Assembly: GCA_947305675.1 (NCBI GenBank)
Contig: CAMZED010000003.1
Coordinates: forward strand, 1-37,644
Reading direction: 5' to 3'
Length of the DNA stretch: 37,644 nt
From: an uncultured Clostridia bacterium
GTDB lineage: Bacteria; Bacillota; Clostridia; Oscillospirales; CAG-382
Part shown: in pieces, positions 1 to 9,742 of the stretch
Layout of the letters: every line of letters begins with the position of its first letter
Position numbering within the stretch: position 1 is the first letter of the stretch
The notes under the pieces: generated by a model
What the model saw: the letters and a program-made list of their open reading frames with translations, nothing else
Database searches by the model: none
What the model was told of the DNA's origin: nothing
Made by a program: the position numbers and the translations under genes

Positions 1-12
1 GGAGAAACAACT

Positions 13-699
13 ATGAGGATCTTGAAAAAACTATTCGCTTTAGCCATGGCTTGTGCGGTGCTTGCCGTGTTTGCCGCCTGCGGCACGAGCAAAAACAACG
101 TTTTAAACGACAAAAACAAAAGCGCGGTTTCAGTTTCCGCCGATGCGACGCAAGAAACCTCGGACGGATCGCAGGCGGCGGAACCGTCCGGAGAAAGTTC
201 CTCGCTCCAAACTACCGACGCGCCGGAAGTCGAATACGGAAAAATATACGAAGCTTCCAAAGAAAAGACCGTCCGGCTGCACGTAAGATACGAAGAGGTC
301 GATGTTCCGCAAATGCTGTTTCTTACACGGGAATCTGTCGAAGAATATATCTCCGGCGGCGATTGGGAGCGGTATTTCGTTATCGACGACGCCGCCGGGA
401 AACAGCTCTATGCCGCAGCTTTCGACGCTTTTGACGATGAATTTTTCCGCGATAATTTCCTCACTGTTACTTTTGCAGTCGAGTCAAGCGGATCCAACAC
501 CGTTTCGCTTGCCGGCGGATCGCTCGAACAGGACGGAGTGTTCAAAGTCCACCTTACCCGATATCATCCGTATTGCGGCACTGACGATATGGCATTTTGG
601 TTTGTTTTTGCGGGATTCCCGAAAACGCTCGCACCGGAAAACGGGAGGATCGAAGTCGTTTCGGAAATTATAGAGGAAGAATACAGCGATAACGACTGA
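13..699 (+). CDS. hypothetical lipoprotein
   Basis: ORF of 228 aa; ggagaaacaact RBS; N-terminal signal peptide with lipobox-like LAVFAAC followed by a low-complexity S/E linker; no recognised domain. Confidence 0.75.
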   Translation: MRILKKLFALAMACAVLAVFAACGTSKNNVLNDKNKSAVSVSADATQETSDGSQAAEPSGESSSLQTTDAPEVEYGKIYEASKEKTVRLHVRYEEVDVPQMLFLTRESVEEYISGGDWERYFVIDDAAGKQLYAAAFDAFDDEFFRDNFLTVTFAVESSGSNTVSLAGGSLEQDGVFKVHLTRYHPYCGTDDMAFWFVFAGFPKTLAPENGRIEVVSEIIEEEYSDND

Positions 700-724
700 T
701 TTTTGAGTATTGCAAAACTATAAT

Positions 725-755
725 AAAAATCCCACTCGTGCGGAGCGGGATTTTT
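725..755. terminator. bidirectional intrinsic terminator between the lipoprotein gene and pnp
   Basis: AAAAATCCC-A-CTC gtgcg GAG-C-GGGATTTTT hairpin with T tracts on both sides, between convergent genes. Confidence 0.75.
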
Positions 756-770
756 GTTTTACGGGTTTGT

Positions 771-2879
771 TCAGAAGTTTTCGTCGTCAACCACGTCGAG
801 CGCGTCCTTGCGGGAAAGGTTAAGCCTGCCTTTGTCGTCGATCTCGGATACAATGACTTTGATTGTATCGCCGATGGAAACGACGTCTTCGACTTTGGCG
901 ACGCGTTTCTTGTCGAGCTGAGAAATGTGGACAAGACCTTCTTTGCCGGGAGCGATCTCGACAAAGGCGCCGAAGTTCATTATGCGGGTGACGGTGCCGT
1001 AGAAAATTTCGCCGGGTTCGGGATCTTTTGCGATCGCTTCGATGGTTTTAAGCGCTTTGTAGGCGTTGTCTTTGTTGACGGCGGCGATAAATACCGAACC
1101 GTCGTCTTCAATATCGATCTTACAATCGTTGTCAGCGCAGATCTTCTGAATGACTTTGCCGCCGGATCCGATTACTTCGCGGATCTTTTCGGGGTCGATC
1201 TTGGTGCTGATCATCTTGGGCGCGTACTTGGAAACGTCGCTTCTCGGTTCGCTTATGCAGGGGGTAATGATCTCGTCGATGATATAATTTCTGCCCTTGT
1301 GGGTGGTTTCAAGCGCGTTTTTGATTATCGCGGGGGTAAGTCCGTCGATCTTAAGATCCATTTGGATCGAGGTGATGCCCTTCTTGGTGCCGGCGACTTT
1401 AAAGTCCATATCTCCGAAGAAGTCTTCAAGACCCTGAATGTCGATCATGGTGTTCCAGTTTTCGCCTTCGGTGATCAGACCGCAGGAGATACCGGCGACC
1501 GGCGCTTTTATCGGAACGCCGGCGTCCATAAGCGCCAGAGTCGAACCGCAGACCGAAGCCTGCGAGGTGGAACCGTTGGAAGAGACGACTTCGCTGACCA
1601 AACGGATCGCATAGGGAAATTCCTCAACGGAGGGAAGCACCGGAACGAGCGAACGTTCGGCAAGCGCGCCGTGACCGATCTCACGTCTGCCGGGGCTGCG
1701 GGAGGCTTTCGCTTCGCCGACCGAATAACCCGGCATATTGTAATGGTGCATATATCTCTTGGATTCTTCGCCGTCGATACCGTCGAGCAACTGTGCTTCG
1801 CTGACGGGAGCGAGCGTTGCGATGGTTATGACCTGAGTTTGTCCCCTTGTAAACATACCCGAACCGTGGGTGCGGGGAAGAATGCCGACTTCGGCGTTGA
1901 GCGGACGGATCTGATCCATCCTTCTGCCGTCGACGCGCTTCTGTTCGGTAAGGAGCCAATGGCGGACGATCTTCTTCTGAAGTTTATAAAGGCATTCGTC
2001 GATCATGGCTTTGCTGTCGGGATATTCTTCGGCGAGTTCTTCATAAACGCGTTCGTAAATGGGCTGAAGTGCGGCGTCGCGCACACGTTTGTCGTCGGTA
2101 TCGAGTGCGGATTTTACGTCTTCGCCGACAAGCGATTCGATCTTTTCGAACATATCGTGATCGATCTCGAAAGCGGGATATTCAAATTTGGGCTTGCCGA
2201 TCTCGGCACGTATGTCGTTGATAAAATCGGTAATGGGCTTGATGGCTTCGTGAGCCTTCATAATAGCCTCGTACATCGTGTCGTCGTCAACTTCGTTGGC
2301 GCCGGCTTCGATCATAACGACTTTTTCTTTGGTGCCGGCAACGGTAAGTTCAAGATCACTCTTTGCTCGCTGAGCTTCGGTCGGGTTGATAACGATCTTG
2401 CCGTCGACAAGTCCGACAAAAACACCCGCGATCGGACCGTTCCAGGGAATGTTGGAGATCGAAATAGCGATCGAAGCGCCGATCATCGCCGATATCTCGG
2501 GCGAGCAATCGGGGTCGACCGACATAACGGTAAGCGAAATAACCACGTCGTTCCTGAGATCTTTCGGGAACAGGGGACGGATCGGTCTGTCGATCACGCG
2601 GGAGGCAAGTATCGCGTGTTCGGTAGGTCTGCCTTCGCGGCGGTTCCAGCTTCCCGGGATCTTTCCGGCGGCATAAAGCCTTTCTTCATAATCGACGGAA
2701 AGGGGAAGGAAGTCAATCCCGTCTCTCGGGGCGGCGGACATTGTCGCGTTGGCGAGCACGGCAGTTTCACCGTAACGGACCAGGCAGGAACCGCCGGCGA
2801 GCTGCGCCATTTTGCCGGTTTCGATGACCAGAGGTCTGCCGGCGAGTTCGTAATGGAAAGTTTTGAAATTCTCGAACAT
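771..2879 (-). CDS. pnp: polyribonucleotide nucleotidyltransferase (PNPase)
   Basis: 702 aa ORF; RNase PH domains, KH (REVIGSGGKVIQKI) and C-terminal S1 domain (GTVTRIMNFGAFVEIAPGKEGLVHISQL); GAAAGGA RBS. Confidence 0.97.
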   Translation of the reverse strand: MFENFKTFHYELAGRPLVIETGKMAQLAGGSCLVRYGETAVLANATMSAAPRDGIDFLPLSVDYEERLYAAGKIPGSWNRREGRPTEHAILASRVIDRPIRPLFPKDLRNDVVISLTVMSVDPDCSPEISAMIGASIAISISNIPWNGPIAGVFVGLVDGKIVINPTEAQRAKSDLELTVAGTKEKVVMIEAGANEVDDDTMYEAIMKAHEAIKPITDFINDIRAEIGKPKFEYPAFEIDHDMFEKIESLVGEDVKSALDTDDKRVRDAALQPIYERVYEELAEEYPDSKAMIDECLYKLQKKIVRHWLLTEQKRVDGRRMDQIRPLNAEVGILPRTHGSGMFTRGQTQVITIATLAPVSEAQLLDGIDGEESKRYMHHYNMPGYSVGEAKASRSPGRREIGHGALAERSLVPVLPSVEEFPYAIRLVSEVVSSNGSTSQASVCGSTLALMDAGVPIKAPVAGISCGLITEGENWNTMIDIQGLEDFFGDMDFKVAGTKKGITSIQMDLKIDGLTPAIIKNALETTHKGRNYIIDEIITPCISEPRSDVSKYAPKMISTKIDPEKIREVIGSGGKVIQKICADNDCKIDIEDDGSVFIAAVNKDNAYKALKTIEAIAKDPEPGEIFYGTVTRIMNFGAFVEIAPGKEGLVHISQLDKKRVAKVEDVVSIGDTIKVIVSEIDDKGRLNLSRKDALDVVDDENF

Positions 2880-2925
2880 TTTGTTTTTCCTTTCTTGTTT
2901 TATATCAAGGAAGGACCCCGAGCAA

Positions 2926-2981
2926 GTTTAACACTTAACTTCACTTCGGATAAAACTCCGAAAAAAAGTTAACTGCTAAAC
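2926..2981 (-). promoter_or_regulatory. long intergenic RNA hairpin upstream of pnp (candidate RNase III-type processing element)
   Basis: Nested inverted repeats GTTTA/TAAAC, TTAACTT/AAGTTAA and TTCGGA/TCCGAA, with short symmetric internal loops that gain G-U pairs only in minus-strand RNA. Confidence 0.6.
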
Positions 2982-3015
2982 CACCCGAATCCCTTCCGTT
3001 TGCGGCGTTAAGCAA

Positions 3016-3048
3016 CAAGAGGGCTGCCGGTTTTGCGACAGCCCCTTG
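3016..3048 (-). terminator. rpsO 3' stem-loop (weak terminator or attenuator before pnp)
   Basis: Minus-strand RNA GGGCUGUCG caaaac CGGCAGCCC, with an extended CAAG/CUUG base; only a weak U tract follows. Confidence 0.55.
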
Positions 3049-3057
3049 CACTATTGC

Positions 3058-3324
3058 TTACTTTCTTATGCCGAGGCGTTCGATGACCGAGCGGTAACGT
3101 TCGATATCGTTCTTCTGAAGATAGTTGAGGAACTTTCTTCTTTTACCGATCATCTGCTGCATACCTCTGCGGGAGTGGTTATCCTTGGGGTTGTTTTTAA
3201 GATGCTCGGTAAGTTCGGAAATACGCTTCGAAAGAATGGCGATCTGTACTTCGGGAGAACCGGTGTCGCCTTCGTGTACTGCGTAGTCTTTGATGAGCTG
3301 CTGTTTGGTCTCTTTTGCGATCAT
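3058..3324 (-). CDS. rpsO: 30S ribosomal protein S15
   Basis: 88 aa [43 protein letters not shown]...; start taken at the internal ATG after GAAAGGTG rather than the longer ORF. Confidence 0.97.
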   Translation of the reverse strand: MIAKETKQQLIKDYAVHEGDTGSPEVQIAILSKRISELTEHLKNNPKDNHSRRGMQQMIGKRRKFLNYLQKNDIERYRSVIERLGIRK

Positions 3325-3444
3325 GGTTTTTTCACCTTTCAAAAAATATTTTCCGGGGCAAACCGTGCAAACGGTTCGGTGAACGCGGGCGATGCGCCCG
3401 CAGATCCGTAAACTCGGCAAACCCCACAGCGGTTTTCCGCATTC
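3325..3444 (-). promoter_or_regulatory. structured 5' leader of rpsO (candidate S15 autoregulatory leader)
   Basis: Minus-strand RNA contains GCGG-aaaa-CCGC, GCGGGCG-cau-CGCCCGC and AACCGU-uugc-ACGGUU hairpins; the latter two are bracketed by GGGG/CCCC. Confidence 0.5.
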
Positions 3445-3450
3445 CACATT

Positions 3451-3479
3451 ACTGTACCACATAAAATTCAATTTGTAAA
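3451..3479 (-). promoter_or_regulatory. sigma-A type promoter for rpsO
   Basis: TTTACA - 17 nt - TACAGT with extended TGG immediately 5' of the -10. Confidence 0.6.
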
Positions 3480-3746
3480 GGGTTTTAACATATTTTTTTG
3501 CTGTTTTTTTGTATAAACAAGTAAATTCCCAAAGAAAACTCAACATCGGGATCTGCTGTCGTGAGCGGGTCGTAAAATCCGATGCTTCGGCCGTTGCTCA
3601 AAACCGTAAACATTTGCAAATGTTCGCCGCCATCTCCGATAAAGCTTAAGTTTTGAATGAATTCCACAAATTCAGTACATCTGTTGAATCCGACGTTGAA
3701 TTCAGAACGGGAGTTTGCGATTTGTAAATAAAACTTGAAATATAAC

Positions 3747-3775
3747 TTGATTTTAACCGTTTATAATGATATTAT
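3747..3775 (+). promoter_or_regulatory. possible promoter of the glycogen operon
   Basis: TTGATT - 17 nt - TATTAT in an AT-rich intergenic region upstream of the first plus-strand ORF. Confidence 0.4.
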
Positions 3776-3828
3776 ATACGGTGATAACATATGCAAAAAA
3801 CATAAACTGTGCATCGGGTCGTGCGGCA

Positions 3829-4026
3829 ATGAATATAAAACTTGCGTCTGAAAAGAAAAAAGAATACATTATACAAGCGGTATCCGCGCTTGTTCTCGCG
3901 GCCATCACCGCGCTGCTCATAGCAGTCGCGGCGCACGGCGGTTTTTACGGAAGCGAGGCTTCCGAGGCGTTCGATACCGTTTACGGTTACGACGGGGAAG
4001 GATCTTCCGACGCCGTATATGATTGA
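3829..4026 (+). CDS. small single-pass membrane protein, hypothetical
   Basis: MNIKLASEKKKEYIIQAVSALVLAAITALLIAVAAHGGFYGSE...; one clear TM segment; ends 17 nt before the glgB start; weak RBS. Confidence 0.5.
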   Translation: MNIKLASEKKKEYIIQAVSALVLAAITALLIAVAAHGGFYGSEASEAFDTVYGYDGEGSSDAVYD

Positions 4027-4043
4027 CAGCGAGGGGTGTTGGT

Positions 4044-5948
4044 ATGCCGTTGAACAAAGATTTCTCTCTGCACGACGACTTTGCCGAATATCTTTTCGGC
4101 GTCGGTGAAAACTACAAAGCTCAGGAATATCTCGGAGCGCACCGTGTGGGCGAACACTCTTTTGTGTTCCGCGTTTGGGCTCCCAACGCCGACAAAGTCT
4201 ATCTTTGCGGCGATTTTAACGGATGGGGCGCCGATATACCCATGCACCGGTCGGAATCGGGCATTTGGGCGGTTTTGTTCGAAAACGCCGGGTTCGGCAC
4301 TGGATCGCGGTATAAATTCCTTATCGAACGCGACGGGAGACGGTTTTATAAATCCGATCCCTACGCGTTCAGTTCGGAGATCCCCGCCGGCGGTTCGAGC
4401 CGTTTTGCCGAACCGTCGTTCGATTGGAACGACAAAGCGCATATGGATTCGATAAAAGACAACGCGCCGTATTTCCTGCGCGACGAAATGCCGCCGAAGC
4501 CGATGAACATCTATGAAGTCCATCTGGGATCCTGGCGCCGCCATTGGGACGGTTCGTTCCTTTCGTATTACGAAGCGGCGGATCAGCTTGCCGATTACGC
4601 CGTCGGGATGGGCTACACCCACGTCGAACTGCTTCCCGTCGCCGAGCATCCGCTCGACGCAAGCTGGGGCTATCAGGTCTGCGGCTATTATGCGCCTACT
4701 TCCCGTTTCGGACCGCCGGAAGGGTTTATGTATCTTGTCGACCGACTTCACCGAAGCGGTATAGGCGTTATCCTTGACTGGGTGCCCGCCCATTTTCCCA
4801 AAGACGAACACGGGCTTTTTGAGTTCGACGGCGGACCGCTTTACGAATATTCCGGCAGAAGGAAGGAACACCCTTCCTGGGGGACCCGTTGTTTCGACGT
4901 CGCGCGCAATCAGGTTCGATCCTTCCTTATCTCAAACGCGCTTTACTGGCTCGGTGAATACCACGTCGACGGTTTGCGCGTCGACGCCGTCGCTTCGATG
5001 CTTTACCTCGATTTCGACCGCGGACCCGGCGAATGGGATCCCAACCCCGACGGCGGAAATATCGATTACGGCGCGGTGGAATTCTTTAAAAAACTGAACG
5101 CCGCCGTTACAAAATATTACCCCGACCGCTTCACCGTCGCCGAGGAATCCACCGCGTTTCCCGACGTAACAAAGAAACACGGGCTGGGGTTCAACCTGAA
5201 ATGGAATATGGGCTGGATGCACGACACGCTCGATTATGTATCGGCTCATCCGCTGGCGCGCGCCGAAGAACATTGGAAGCTCAGCTTCGGGCTTTCGTAT
5301 GCCTTCAGCGAAAACTACGTGCTTGCGATCTCTCACGATGAAGTTGTCCATTGCAAAAAGAGTCTGCTGGATAAATGCGCCGGCAGATACAACGCGAAAT
5401 TTGCCAACCTGCGCGCCTATCTCGCGTTTATGATTACCCACCCGGGAAAGAATCTGCTGTTTATGGGAGCCGAGCTCGGGCAGTTTTCCGAATGGAAGTT
5501 CGCTTCGCAGCTCGAATGGTTCCTGCTCGATAACGAAAAGCATTATAAACTCCACCGGTTCGTCGCTGAGCTCAACGCGTTTTATAAAAACAGCCCCGAA
5601 CTTTACGCCATGGAATGCAAACCGGAAGGTTTCCGCTGGATCTTTGCCGATAACGCGATCGACAACGTGATCGCCTACGAGCGTATTGCTCCCGACGGCA
5701 AAAAGATGACAGTCGCCGTCAATTTTTCCGGGCTGGACAGATATGATTACGAGATCCCCGTCGGAGAAGACGGAAGTTTTAAAGAAATATTCAATACGGA
5801 TGAGATTCGCTACGGCGGATTCGGGTTTGTGAACGAAGGCGTTCTGACCGCGTTCGAAAGCGGTTTCGGCGGAAAACGCATAAGAGTGAAACTTCCCGCG
5901 TTCGGCGCTGTAATATTCCAAAAGGAAATTAAGGAGAAAGCGAAATGA
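4044..5948 (+). CDS. glgB: 1,4-alpha-glucan branching enzyme
   Basis: CBM48 ([20 protein letters not shown]) plus GH13 catalytic motifs ([27 protein letters not shown]); GAGGGG RBS before ATG 4044. Confidence 0.96.
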   Translation: MPLNKDFSLHDDFAEYLFGVGENYKAQEYLGAHRVGEHSFVFRVWAPNADKVYLCGDFNGWGADIPMHRSESGIWAVLFENAGFGTGSRYKFLIERDGRRFYKSDPYAFSSEIPAGGSSRFAEPSFDWNDKAHMDSIKDNAPYFLRDEMPPKPMNIYEVHLGSWRRHWDGSFLSYYEAADQLADYAVGMGYTHVELLPVAEHPLDASWGYQVCGYYAPTSRFGPPEGFMYLVDRLHRSGIGVILDWVPAHFPKDEHGLFEFDGGPLYEYSGRRKEHPSWGTRCFDVARNQVRSFLISNALYWLGEYHVDGLRVDAVASMLYLDFDRGPGEWDPNPDGGNIDYGAVEFFKKLNAAVTKYYPDRFTVAEESTAFPDVTKKHGLGFNLKWNMGWMHDTLDYVSAHPLARAEEHWKLSFGLSYAFSENYVLAISHDEVVHCKKSLLDKCAGRYNAKFANLRAYLAFMITHPGKNLLFMGAELGQFSEWKFASQLEWFLLDNEKHYKLHRFVAELNAFYKNSPELYAMECKPEGFRWIFADNAIDNVIAYERIAPDGKKMTVAVNFSGLDRYDYEIPVGEDGSFKEIFNTDEIRYGGFGFVNEGVLTAFESGFGGKRIRVKLPAFGAVIFQKEIKEKAK

Positions 5949-7156
5949 TCAAGAAAAAAGAAACCGTCGCAATGCTTTTGGCGGGCGGGCAGGGAAGCAG
6001 GCTCCATCTGCTCACCGAACGCACCGCAAAACCCGCGGTGACGTTCGGCGGAAAATACCGTATTATCGATTTTCCCCTGTCGAACTGCATCAATTCCGGC
6101 ATCGATACCGTCGGCGTGCTTACTCAGTATCAGCCTCTTGCGCTCAACGAATACATCGGCAACGGACAGCCCTGGGATCTTGACCGTACCTACGGCGGAG
6201 TGACGCTGCTCCCGCCTTACCAGATGAACAAACGCGCCGACTGGTATAAAGGCACCGCCAACGCTATCTATCAGAACCTTCAGTTTATCGACAAATTCGA
6301 TCCTGATTACGTCGTGATCCTTTCGGGCGACCATATTTACAAAATGGATTATCACGATATGGTCGAAGCCCACCGCCGCACCGGGGCGGATTGCACCATC
6401 GCGGTGTTCGAAGTGCCGCTGAGCGAGGCTTCGCGGTTCGGCATAATGACGCTTGACGGCGATATGCGCGTGACCGAGTTCACCGAAAAGCCCGCTCAGC
6501 CGAAAAGCACCATGGCTTCGATGGGCGTGTATGTGTTCAGCCGCGATAAACTCGCCAAATACCTCGAAGCCGACGAGGCCGACGAAACAAGTCAGAAGGA
6601 CTTCGGCAAAAACGTCATCCCCGCGATGCTCGCGGCGGGCGAAAAACTTTACGCTTACAAATTCAACGGATACTGGAAAGACGTCGGAACGATCCAAAGC
6701 CTTTGGGAGTCTAATATGGACCTGCTCGGCGAACGCCCGGTGCTTACCCTGCGCGACCTGAACTGGCGCATCTCCTCCCGTAACGAGGCGATGCCTCCGC
6801 ATTACGTCGGCTACGAAGCGACAATAAACAATTCGATCGTTACCGAAGGCTGCGAGATCTACGGCACGGTCGAGAATTCGGTGCTTTCGGCGGGCGTTAT
6901 CGTCGAACGCGGAGCGGTCGTGCGCGACAGTGTTATTTTCGGCAACGTGACCGTAAAATCCGATTCCGAGATCAATTATTCGCTCATCGATTCCGGCACG
7001 GTGATCGGAAAGAGCGCGACTGTCGGCAAAGAAATGGCACTTGCAAAAGGGATAACCCTTGTCGGCGGCGGGCTTACCGTTCCCGACGGAGCCACAGTCC
7101 CCGACAGAGCGATCTGCGGCGCTGATATGATAAAAGAACTGGCGAAGGGGGTATAA
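5945..7156 (+). CDS. glgC: glucose-1-phosphate adenylyltransferase, catalytic subunit
   Basis: [46 protein letters not shown] overlap with glgB. Confidence 0.96.
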   Translation: MIKKKETVAMLLAGGQGSRLHLLTERTAKPAVTFGGKYRIIDFPLSNCINSGIDTVGVLTQYQPLALNEYIGNGQPWDLDRTYGGVTLLPPYQMNKRADWYKGTANAIYQNLQFIDKFDPDYVVILSGDHIYKMDYHDMVEAHRRTGADCTIAVFEVPLSEASRFGIMTLDGDMRVTEFTEKPAQPKSTMASMGVYVFSRDKLAKYLEADEADETSQKDFGKNVIPAMLAAGEKLYAYKFNGYWKDVGTIQSLWESNMDLLGERPVLTLRDLNWRISSRNEAMPPHYVGYEATINNSIVTEGCEIYGTVENSVLSAGVIVERGAVVRDSVIFGNVTVKSDSEINYSLIDSGTVIGKSATVGKEMALAKGITLVGGGLTVPDGATVPDRAICGADMIKELAKGV

Positions 7157-7159
7157 ACG

Positions 7160-8293
7160 ATGAATGCTATCGGCATTATCTTTTCAAGCATAAACGAAAA
7201 GAGCATCCACGAACTCACAAAAGAGCGCACGATGGCTTCGGTTCCTTTCGGATGCCGTTACCGCCTTATCGACTTTGCGCTTTCAAATATGGTAAACGCC
7301 GGTATAACGCATATCGGGCTTATCACTCATTATAACTATCAATCGCTTATGGACCATATCGGCACCGGAAAAGACTGGGACCTTGCCCGGCGCCACGGCG
7401 GTATAAAACTGCTTCCTCCTTACATAACCGCTTTTTCAAATGCCACAAACACCATCGGCAGCACCTGGCTCGGCGCGCTGGTCAACGTGCGCGATTTTCT
7501 CAACGGCTGCAAAGAGGAATACGTCGTCCTTTCGGATTGCGACAGCGTTTGCAACCTCGATCTCGACGCGATGATCCAGCAGCATATCTCGCTCGGGTCC
7601 GACGTCACTCTGGCGGTGAAGCGCGTTTATATCGCCGACGGCGGCCATCACCGTTCCGTAACCGTTATCGATTCCGACGAAAACGGTATGATCACCGGCG
7701 TTGCCGACAGCGCCGGCAGACCGAGCGGTTACGCCGACGCTTCACTGAAGCTCGTCGTCGCAAACAAAAAATATATCGAAAACGCAATAAACCTCGCCAC
7801 GGCTTACGGGTATTCCGATTTTTACAAGGACGTAATACTTCGCGGGAAAGATGCCTCCGACTGCCGCATTTACAGGTACGAAAACTATTTTGCCACTCTG
7901 CGCAGCCTTAACGATTATTTCAGCTGCAGCATGGATCTGCTCGACCCCGAAATCAGACGTTCGCTGTTCGGCTTGCGCAGCCGCCCGGTACTTACAAAAG
8001 TCCGCAACTCCGCGCCCTCATCATATGTAAACGGCTCGGTCGTGCGCAATTCGCTTATCGCCGACGGATGCGTAATAGAGGGCACCGTTGAAAATTCGAT
8101 AATATTCCGCGGAGTGAAAGTCGGCAAAAACACCACGGTAAAGAACTGCATCCTTATGCAGGACACGATTACCGGCGATAACGCTTACCTGAACTGCGTC
8201 ATAACCGAAAAGAACGTCGTCATCAGAGAGGGAAGAGTCCTTTCCGGCCACGAGACCATGCCTTTCTTTATCGAAAAGAACGCAATAGTCTGA
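7160..8293 (+). CDS. glgD: glucose-1-phosphate adenylyltransferase subunit GlgD
   Basis: GlgC paralogue lacking the canonical GGxGxRL loop (MNAIGIIFSSINEKSIHELTKERTMASVPFGCRYRLIDFALSNMVNAGI); directly after glgC. Confidence 0.94.
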   Translation: MNAIGIIFSSINEKSIHELTKERTMASVPFGCRYRLIDFALSNMVNAGITHIGLITHYNYQSLMDHIGTGKDWDLARRHGGIKLLPPYITAFSNATNTIGSTWLGALVNVRDFLNGCKEEYVVLSDCDSVCNLDLDAMIQQHISLGSDVTLAVKRVYIADGGHHRSVTVIDSDENGMITGVADSAGRPSGYADASLKLVVANKKYIENAINLATAYGYSDFYKDVILRGKDASDCRIYRYENYFATLRSLNDYFSCSMDLLDPEIRRSLFGLRSRPVLTKVRNSAPSSYVNGSVVRNSLIADGCVIEGTVENSIIFRGVKVGKNTTVKNCILMQDTITGDNAYLNCVITEKNVVIREGRVLSGHETMPFFIEKNAIV

Positions 8294-8312
8294 ACCCTTA
8301 CAAGGAGTGCTT

Positions 8313-9719
8313 ATGAAGATATTATACGTTGCCGCCGAGGCGCTTCCGTTCGCTTCGTCAGGCGGGCTGGGCGACGTTATCGGTTCGCTGCCCGAAGCGC
8401 TTAACAAACTGCCGGATACCGAGGTCCGCGTTGTAATGCCGCTTTACGGCACGGTGCCGGACGCCTTCCGCAAGGATTTCAGGTTTCTCGGCTCGAAAAC
8501 CGTAGAGCTTTCCTGGCGGAAGCAGTATTGCGGAATATTCTCTTATGAATACCGCGGAGTTACTTTTTATTTCGTAGATAACGAGTATTATTTCAAGCGC
8601 AGCCGTATATACGGAGAGTTTGACGACGGTGAAAGGTTCGCTTTCTTCTGCCGCGCCGCTTTGGAAATACTGCCGGATATCGGCTATTTTCCCGATATTC
8701 TCCACGCCCACGATTGGCACGCCGCTTTAAGCACGGTTTACCTCAAACGCGTTTACGCGCATAAGGACGCCCGCTATTCTTCGATCAAATCGGTGATCAC
8801 CATTCACAATATACAGTACCAGGGAGTTTACGGCCGCGAACTTATCGGCGACGTTTTCGCGTTGGGCGAAGAAGATATACCCTGCCTTGAATACGACGGC
8901 GCGATCAACCTGTTAAAAGGCGGAATAGACGTGTCCGACGCCGTGACGACGGTTTCGCCCACGTATGCCGAAGAGATCCTTACACCCGCGTATTCCTCGG
9001 GACTTTACAAGGTGCTTTGCGGCATACTTAACGGCATCGACAGAAAATATTATAACCCCTCGAAAGATAAGGAGATCGCCGCGAATTATTCGTCGCGTAA
9101 TATCGCCGGAAAATCGGAATGCCGCGCCGCGCTGCGCTCGTCGCTCGGGCTGCCTCAAAAAGACGTTCCTCTGCTCGCGGTGGTATCGCGCCTGGCAGGG
9201 CACAAGGGGCTGGATCTGTTAATGCTTTGCGGCGACGAACTGCTCGAAAGCGACGTTCAGCTTGTCGTGCTCGGGCAGGGCGAAAAGGCTTACGAAGAAT
9301 ATTTCGCCTCGCTTCAGCGGCGCTTCCCCGATAAATGCCGCGCGCTTATCACCTATGACCGCGCTCTTTCAAAGCGGATCTATGCCGCGGCAGACGTGTT
9401 TATAATGCCGTCGAAGAGCGAACCCTGCGGGCTTGCGCAGATGATCGCTTCGCGCTACGGCGCCATCCCGGTAGTCCACGATACCGGCGGACTGCACGAC
9501 AGCATAAAAGACATCTCTTCAAAAAACGGCAACGGCTTTACTTTCGCCGCTTATAGTTCGGATGAACTGCTTAAAACGGTGCGCCGCGCGGTATCGCTTT
9601 ACAGTGACCGGCGCGACGGTTTTGAGGCGCTGCGCAAAAAGGTGATGAACGTCGATTTCACCTGGAAAAAGAGCGCACTGAATTACAAAAAACTCTATGA
9701 AAAACTCATTCTAGAATAG
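8313..9719 (+). CDS. glgA: glycogen synthase (GT5)
   Basis: MKILYVAAEALPFASSGGLGDVIGSLP...; SKSEPCGLAQMIASRYGAIPVVHDTGGLHDS; AAGGAG RBS; ends with TAG. Confidence 0.96.
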   Translation: MKILYVAAEALPFASSGGLGDVIGSLPEALNKLPDTEVRVVMPLYGTVPDAFRKDFRFLGSKTVELSWRKQYCGIFSYEYRGVTFYFVDNEYYFKRSRIYGEFDDGERFAFFCRAALEILPDIGYFPDILHAHDWHAALSTVYLKRVYAHKDARYSSIKSVITIHNIQYQGVYGRELIGDVFALGEEDIPCLEYDGAINLLKGGIDVSDAVTTVSPTYAEEILTPAYSSGLYKVLCGILNGIDRKYYNPSKDKEIAANYSSRNIAGKSECRAALRSSLGLPQKDVPLLAVVSRLAGHKGLDLLMLCGDELLESDVQLVVLGQGEKAYEEYFASLQRRFPDKCRALITYDRALSKRIYAAADVFIMPSKSEPCGLAQMIASRYGAIPVVHDTGGLHDSIKDISSKNGNGFTFAAYSSDELLKTVRRAVSLYSDRRDGFEALRKKVMNVDFTWKKSALNYKKLYEKLILE

Positions 9720-9742
9720 ACCCGGAAAAGGAACTTGATTTT

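Noticed and set aside
738-2972. 744-aa plus-strand ORF antisense to the whole of pnp
   Set aside because: The minus-strand product is unambiguous PNPase; the antisense frame is open because of biased codon usage and has no recognisable domain or RBS.
3058-3546. 162-aa form of rpsO with an N-terminal extension
   Set aside because: The extension covers the promoter and structured leader; the internal ATG at 3324 has a good RBS and gives canonical S15.
4932-6802. Long minus-strand ORFs (329 and 330 aa) opposite glgB and glgC
   Set aside because: Same codon-bias artefact; the sense proteins are clear glycogen enzymes. The same applies to 3987-4871, 9695-10813, 11156-11842, 12043-13500, 27243-27884, 30275-31327, 32089-33129 and 36224-37198.
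9717-9719. Genome-wide TAG reassignment to explain the glgP stop
   Set aside because: glgA ends with TAG at the expected family C-terminus; readthrough would add about 31 unrelated codons overlapping glgP.
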